The translations under genes and the position numbers were made by a program. 64,000 nucleotides of DNA from Epiperipatus broadwayi (Eukaryota > Onychophora > Udeonychophora > Euonychophora > Peripatidae), in assembly GCA_028023455.1 (NCBI GenBank), contig JAQFVV010000207.1, positions 310,001 to 374,000 of the forward strand, written 5' to 3'. Below, piece after piece: positions 58,511-64,000 of this stretch (positions are counted from its first letter, which is position 1; every line of letters starts with the position of its first letter). The notes beneath the pieces are model-generated. The model was not told the origin of the DNA. It made no database searches and saw only the letters and a list, made by a program, of their open reading frames with translations.

Positions 58511-59699
58511 AGTCAAACATATTATTCTGGAAGTCAGAAAAAAATTATACTTTTAAACATCATCTTATGTTTAAGACTGTCATTAGTTTCTCTTTAGATA
58601 ATGATAAAAAAATAATGATAAGTATTTTTTCTATCTTAACACCCTAAATGAAGTTAACCTGAGAGATTGCAAACCTCTCAAGTGCATAGCCAATCAGATC
58701 ACAAATACTGAGACAGAGAATTTAACAAGAAAAGAGTGGTTCCACCTTCATCTTTACTTTTCTTTCCATATATCCAAGCCAGTCCAAAGTACTTAGATCT
58801 GAAAGCATGAATCTTAAATATCTTCACACTCAACTTGTCTAATTTTTAAAATAAATAATGTAATGGTGTGTGTGCCCGTTACATTATGAAGACCGTAAAA
58901 CACTCTGTCACATTTCATATTTCAAATAATGACCCAGGCCTGATAGAATCTTAATATTTGTTGAGAATATGAAAGGTATGTTGCAATGTAATACCTGAGC
59001 AATGATGCAAAAATGGTACTGCATGCATTTTAGAGTGAAAACCAATCATCTATTCAATGGGAGATACTATAGATATATTTAAATGTTACAAATTTAAAAG
59101 AAGTTTCTTTGTGCTTTTATGAATAATTTTGTAACTAACACAACATATATCACACACCAATCAAAAATAGACATTGTGATCCAAAACAACAGCTAGTAAT
59201 TGTATCTATCTAAAATCCTTTAAGACAAAAGTTTATTTCAGACAATACATTTAGTAGATTACATAGTTTTCAGTTTACAAGGTCTCCTTTTAATTAGTGT
59301 TTTATGGATTCAAAGTTGGAAATTGTTATAAAAACTTACAGAGAATTCATACTATTTAGATGTCTTAACATGCACACATTTTTTCTTTAAAAAATCTGTA
59401 CCATGAACGTATATATACCAATATTCATTTCAAGCATTTTTCTTTATTGCCTTTTAAAATGTGTGTTGTGTAATTAACTGAATAGTGTGCTTAATAATTA
59501 TGTAACCAATCAAACATTCCAGAATTTCCATAGATTAACTCAAATCTTTTCATAATTCTTGAGCTGTCACCTTGTAAAAAAAATATTCCAAGTCATCTGA
59601 AAGGTGTAGGTTTGTTGCATCAAGTATATGTAATGTAAAAATGATGAGATATTTATTACAAGATGGCAGATCAGAATTTAATATAAACTTTAGAGAATT
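58511..59699. other. AT-rich DNA between two non-LTR remnants
   Basis: Contains the hairpin at 58859-58883. No gene recognised. Confidence 0.5.
58859..58883. repeat. Isolated terminal-type hairpin TGTAATG...CGTTACA
   Basis: Same stem form as the ends of the LTR-like elements, with one G-T apposition. Its loop (GTGTGTGTGCC) resembles the one at 2400-2425 (TCTGTGCTC). No matching second end or TGGCGCCC motif was found nearby, so it may be the remnant of a deleted copy. Confidence 0.45.
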
Positions 59700-61195
59700 C
59701 AATCAATCAATAGTAAGTAGTCTGTCCAATAGACAGGTCCATAGAGTAGTCACTACATCAGTTCATCCATTTTTCCATTCCATTTTCTTTCTTGCCCATT
59801 TCCTTAATTCCACATAAGCCTTTCCATGTCTTATATCATCCAATAATGTCAATCTCTTCCATCCTTTCTTTTTATTTCCACTCACCATTCCATCCAAAAC
59901 ATCTTTCATTAAACTATAGTCTCTTCTTAATATATGTCAAATCCAGTTTCTCTTTCTCTCTCTCTGATATTTTCAATCAATCTTCTCTCCTCATTAACTC
60001 TTTTCAAAACTTCTCCATTTGTTATTTTACTCATCCAACTGATTTTTTCCATTTTTCTCCATGTCCACATCTCAAAAGCTTCCAATTAGTTCTTAATTCT
60101 ATTACTCAATGTCCATGTTTCACAACCATACATTAATATGCTCCACATATAACATTTAATTAATCTCTTCCTTAATTCTCTTTCTATAGGTCCACAAAAT
60201 ATCTTCTTTCTTTTTACAAATGTCATCTTTGCTAATGCTATTCTTTTAACTTCATCTTCACTTCTTCCATCCTCACTCAACCAACTACCCAAATATCTAA
60301 ATCCCTTCACCTGTTGAACTATGTCATCATAGATTCCAATTTGTAGTCTTTTTACATCTCTCCCTATCCATAAACACTTAGTCTTTTCAATATTAATCTT
60401 CATTCCATATGCCATACATCCTTCTTCCAATTTATTCAACATATTCTGAAGAACCTTTTCCTCCTCAGCAATAAGAGCCATATCATCTGCAAATCTTATA
60501 CACTTTATTACTCTCCCTCCAACATTTGCTCCTCCACAGTCCAAATAATTATTTAGCATAACTTTTAAATAAATATTAAACAAAACAGGTGACATACTAC
60601 ATCCTTGCCTAACTCCACTTTCTATATTCACTTCATCAGTCTCATTACTTCATTTCTTTGACCATGATACATAGTCCATATCAATCATCTTCTTTTCCAA
60701 AATATTCCTTTATCTCTTAAGATAGACATCAGTTTATTCCAGATTATTCTATAAAATGCATTTTCTAAATCCACAAAACATATACCAATTCCTTTATCTC
60801 TTTCAATATATCTTTCTGCAATTGTCCTAACAATACCAATAGCATCTCTTGTGCTTTTCCCTTTCCGAAAACCAAACTGTTCTTCAGCAATATAATAGTC
60901 AACCTTCCCATAAATCCTTTGAGTTAAAATCCTCAATAACACCTTAGAAACATGAGACAATACACTTATTGTCCTATACTCTTCACATTTAACAGCTTTC
61001 TTCTTTTTAGCAATTGGAATCACTATAGTTCTTAAAAAATCTTCAGGCCAAACTCCACTATTATATATCAAATTGCAAAGTCCAACTATTTCCTACATAG
61101 TAAATTCTCCCATTTCTCTCAAAAATTCTATAGGTACTGCATCAAATCCAATAGCCTTATCATTCTTCATTTGTGTGATTGCCTTTCTACATCGC
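59700..61195 (-). pseudogene. Second RTE-like non-LTR family: reverse transcriptase and C-terminal part
   Basis: Minus strand from 61195: DAVPIEFLREMGE, then (61071-60685) GVWPEDFLRTIVIPIAKK, QFGFRKGKSTRDAI and CFVDLENAF (motif A). A frameshift follows, then (60631-60086) ESGVRQGCSMSPVLFNIYL (motif B), RFADDMALIAEE (motif C), GMKINIEKTKCLWIG, FRYLGSWLSEDG and SILMYGCETWTLSNR. A decayed tail to about 59760 includes an RRD..L..VLDG stretch. All RT catalytic Asp residues are present. Sequence and tail differ from the other RTE copies, so this is another family. The endonuclease is missing (5' truncation at about 61195). Confidence 0.85.
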
Positions 61196-64000
61196 GCATT
61201 TGGAAAATTTGATTGACAAATGAATAATCAAATGACTTGTTGCTCGGGAATTCTTATGAAAAGTCACATGATGTTCGAGAACCAGAAAGTACAGAAATGG
61301 GATGCAATTCATGGACTTTTGAATTTTAAAGCCCACCACCCTACCAATTCTGTAAAACACGCAGGCAGAGTACTTAAACATTTATTGAATTTTATTTTTG
61401 ATAAGTACAGTAATATGTATCTATACTTCAAACATTGTTTTAAACGTTCTAATTTTTATTCTCTAAAACAGACTCCAACCTTTTAAAAGTCTTAGCTAAA
61501 ATATCTCAACCCTTGTTAAACTTTGTCTGTGTTCTATAATAAAGCTATTTGATGTGACAGCTGCGTATTATTCAGCAGAATTCTATTTTCTCTTATTGAA
61601 TATAGTTTTAGAAGGATTGCAATTCACGGTTATAACCATTGAAAATCTGCTTCTAAGTGTTATTATCCTCACATCAAGTTAAAACTTCAACCTCCATAGT
61701 TTAAATCGATAATCTCTTTCATAACAATAGAGAAGATTTTTTTTTCATTTAAGCAAGGTAAAATAAGATGTGATTGAAACGGAAGAAAAATAATTTATCG
61801 AAGTCTTTAACTTTTACACAAAAAAAGTGCTGACAAAAAGTGTTTAAAACGGATTAACAGCTTAACAATGAACAACAGCGGAGAAGTTTTTTTTTTTTTC
61901 AAATTCACTTAAAACCGAAAGATAGTATAATTATCATTTCATTTTTGTAATATGTTTATTAAAATATATAATATTTTAAATACAAATATTTATATACCTG
62001 GAGTCTAGGTAATGTAAACTTATAATTAAAGCAACTCTTGTGGCATAGATGTCACGGCTGTTTTCCGTCTAAGATTTAGGGTTTGAATTAGGATTGGATT
62101 CATGCGATACTTAAAAATATTTCAAATAGATAATTGTTTTAAGTAATCAGTTCGTGGATAACCGAACTATTTATTCGATGACTGATTGATAGATGGGCAT
62201 TTCTATAGAATAAATTAAAAAAAATAAAAAAAATAAACTTTCACTAACTAGCATTTTGTTTATTTTGGTATGTAGCCTTTTTTAAATATTATATGTCTGT
62301 AGTCAGGTATTGGTAATTAATATCATTCTAATGTATTATCTATTTGAAAGCATATAATGAACAGAATTGGGTAGAGATATTGTCTGTTAGACTCAGTAAA
62401 TATTATATTAAAACAATAAATAAATAGCAAATTAATATACTTTGTAAGTTATTGTTTTTACCATTGCATCTAAACTCTCACTACACTAATCTCAGGCAAG
62501 GTAAAGTTTCTACCTACTTTTAATATCTTGTGTGGAGGTTCATAATAATATGCATTTGGACTGGTGGATGACCATATTAGGATTGAGCTAAAGAGGAATT
62601 TTGCACTGATTAAAAAAGTGAATAATATACTTTGTATATATAATAATTGGTGATAGTTCATTATCTTTATATATAATAAATCCTTCACAGGAATATCCAC
62701 AAAGAAAACTTATTTGTTAACTGTTTTTTTGTTTATAATATTTCAAAATGTAGTGTGAGGAAGCTTCAATCATTTAGTTTAAAGTGACCTGTTTGTGGCT
62801 ATCTGTAACATTTATTTGGTGTTTTTGTATCTAGTTGATAGTAAAAACTGAAATATTGTAATGGAGCATAGGCACAACAATATCCAATAAAAGGGAACAC
62901 CACTAGACCTATAGATTAAAATCAGAGGGTTTACTGATGCGGATCTACACAGCTACACCATTACTCACAGACATTTAAAATATAACAGAAAACATAGATT
63001 CTTTAGAAATATTAATTGAAAGATCTGACAATGGGAAACAAATGCTAAAACTGAGCTAACACTAAACAAAACAAATTTTATTAACAGTTCAATACAATAC
63101 AGTATGGAATACAAATATATTTCAATGCTAATTGCTCTTTTTGTATGTAAGCATATATTGCATCTGATATCTGGAGCTTTAAATATTAATATTTACATAA
63201 CTTTACACTATAATGCTGTATTATCTCTGAAATCTGAGTACCTCTATTATTTTTCGAATTCTGTTATATATATGTTCTAAGTTAAGATTTGTATACATAT
63301 ATCACTCTATTAGTTTAAAACAATATGCAATAATAAAACTCAAATTAAATTTAAACATTCACAATGCACAGACTATTACATAATTAGGCTTATATTCTAT
63401 GAATTTGATCCTATGCCACAACAATAAACATGCACTCACATGGAGTACAAATCAAAAAAAAAAAAATTCATAGGGAAAAATGTTGGTGAACCTGAAGCAA
63501 AATCAAAATCTTCCATGAGTATTTCAAACAAGAATAATAATATATCATGGAAAGGCAAGTTAACGTACACAAATTCAAGTATGGCAGATAAAATATATAA
63601 GAATCCTACATGAAACTGCACTCACATATAAATACTAATCTTTTTCATTTCAGATGCATATGTTAAACAGTCAACATTAACTGGGCAATCTGCCTACAAA
63701 TTTAAGCATAATAATATCCACTTACTGATTAGTTTATATGATATGAACACAGTGCATAAGACACAAAACTTAATTTACACTAATAATTTTTGAATACATT
63801 CAGAGAAACAAGTTTTTCTAACTAAATTTTAATTATTTAAAAATAATGAAATCTTTCTTATGTTCTTTAAAAACTTTTTTTTTTAGAAATATTGACTAAA
63901 TTTTGATTATTGAAATCATGAAAATGATTTTAATAATCTTTAAAATGAAAAGAAAATTGTAAGAAACAAACTGATTTTCTTTTTAATCTCAAACCTATTA
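61196..64000. other. AT-rich DNA without recognised genes
   Basis: A plus-strand 88-codon frame at 61220-61486 has no recognisable domain. No repeat family or RNA gene was seen up to the window end. Confidence 0.5.

Noticed and set aside
61220-61486. 88-codon plus-strand frame beside the RTE-like remnant
   Set aside because: No similarity I recognise; the overlapping opposite-strand frame is equally open, which suggests chance.

Overview
This 64 kb window is very AT-rich, non-coding, repeat-dominated eukaryotic DNA. Long homopolymers and microsatellites, a 500-N assembly gap, and several families of degraded non-LTR and Penelope-like retroelements point to an invertebrate animal genome. The sequence does not allow a confident taxon. 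I found no intact host protein gene, no operon and no bacterial signal. Every recognisable protein stretch belongs to a transposable element.

Layout. 1-155 is a diverged copy of a ~416 bp dispersed repeat. 168-2425, 19714-21173 and 38861-40767 are three LTR-like elements that share a terminal hairpin and a hairpin abutting TGGCGCCC. 2.6-3.9 kb holds a second repeat family, a TA-flanked MITE and an almost perfect 271 bp-arm palindrome. 11.07-14.93 kb is an inverted pair of Penelope-like 3' ends (GIY-YIG domain), one of them split by a 2.35 kb 5'-truncated non-LTR element with an 11 bp target duplication. 16.2 kb has an inverted pair of tRNA-like sequences. 24.95-31.33 kb (minus) is an almost full-length two-ORF non-LTR retrotransposon bounded by a 17 bp target duplication. 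It has a gag-like ORF1 with a CCHC knuckle and an APE endonuclease/reverse transcriptase ORF2 broken by two frameshifts. It sits inside a dimer of the 416 bp repeat, which continues to 32.15 kb. 32.27-33.06 kb has a loopless palindrome and a tandem pair of the second repeat family. 37.5-61.2 kb carries several RTE-type fragments, all on the minus strand, plus fold-back DNA, a long TTA tract and a broken coiled-coil reading frame.

Main discovery candidate. The ~416 bp repeat carries a compact type I hammerhead ribozyme. Two of four copies keep the CTGATGA core, GAA, a three-pair stem III, an ATC cleavage triplet and a six-pair stem I, and stem I shows a compensatory change between copies. Unit size, tandem arrangement and ribozyme type match the retrozymes described from animals, which are thought to be mobilised by Penelope-like elements. 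Penelope-like tails lie in the same window and carry a related-looking hairpin. The retrozyme dimer, the related ~425 bp family and these tails form a plausible linked group of ribozyme-bearing mobile RNAs. This is inference from sequence only.
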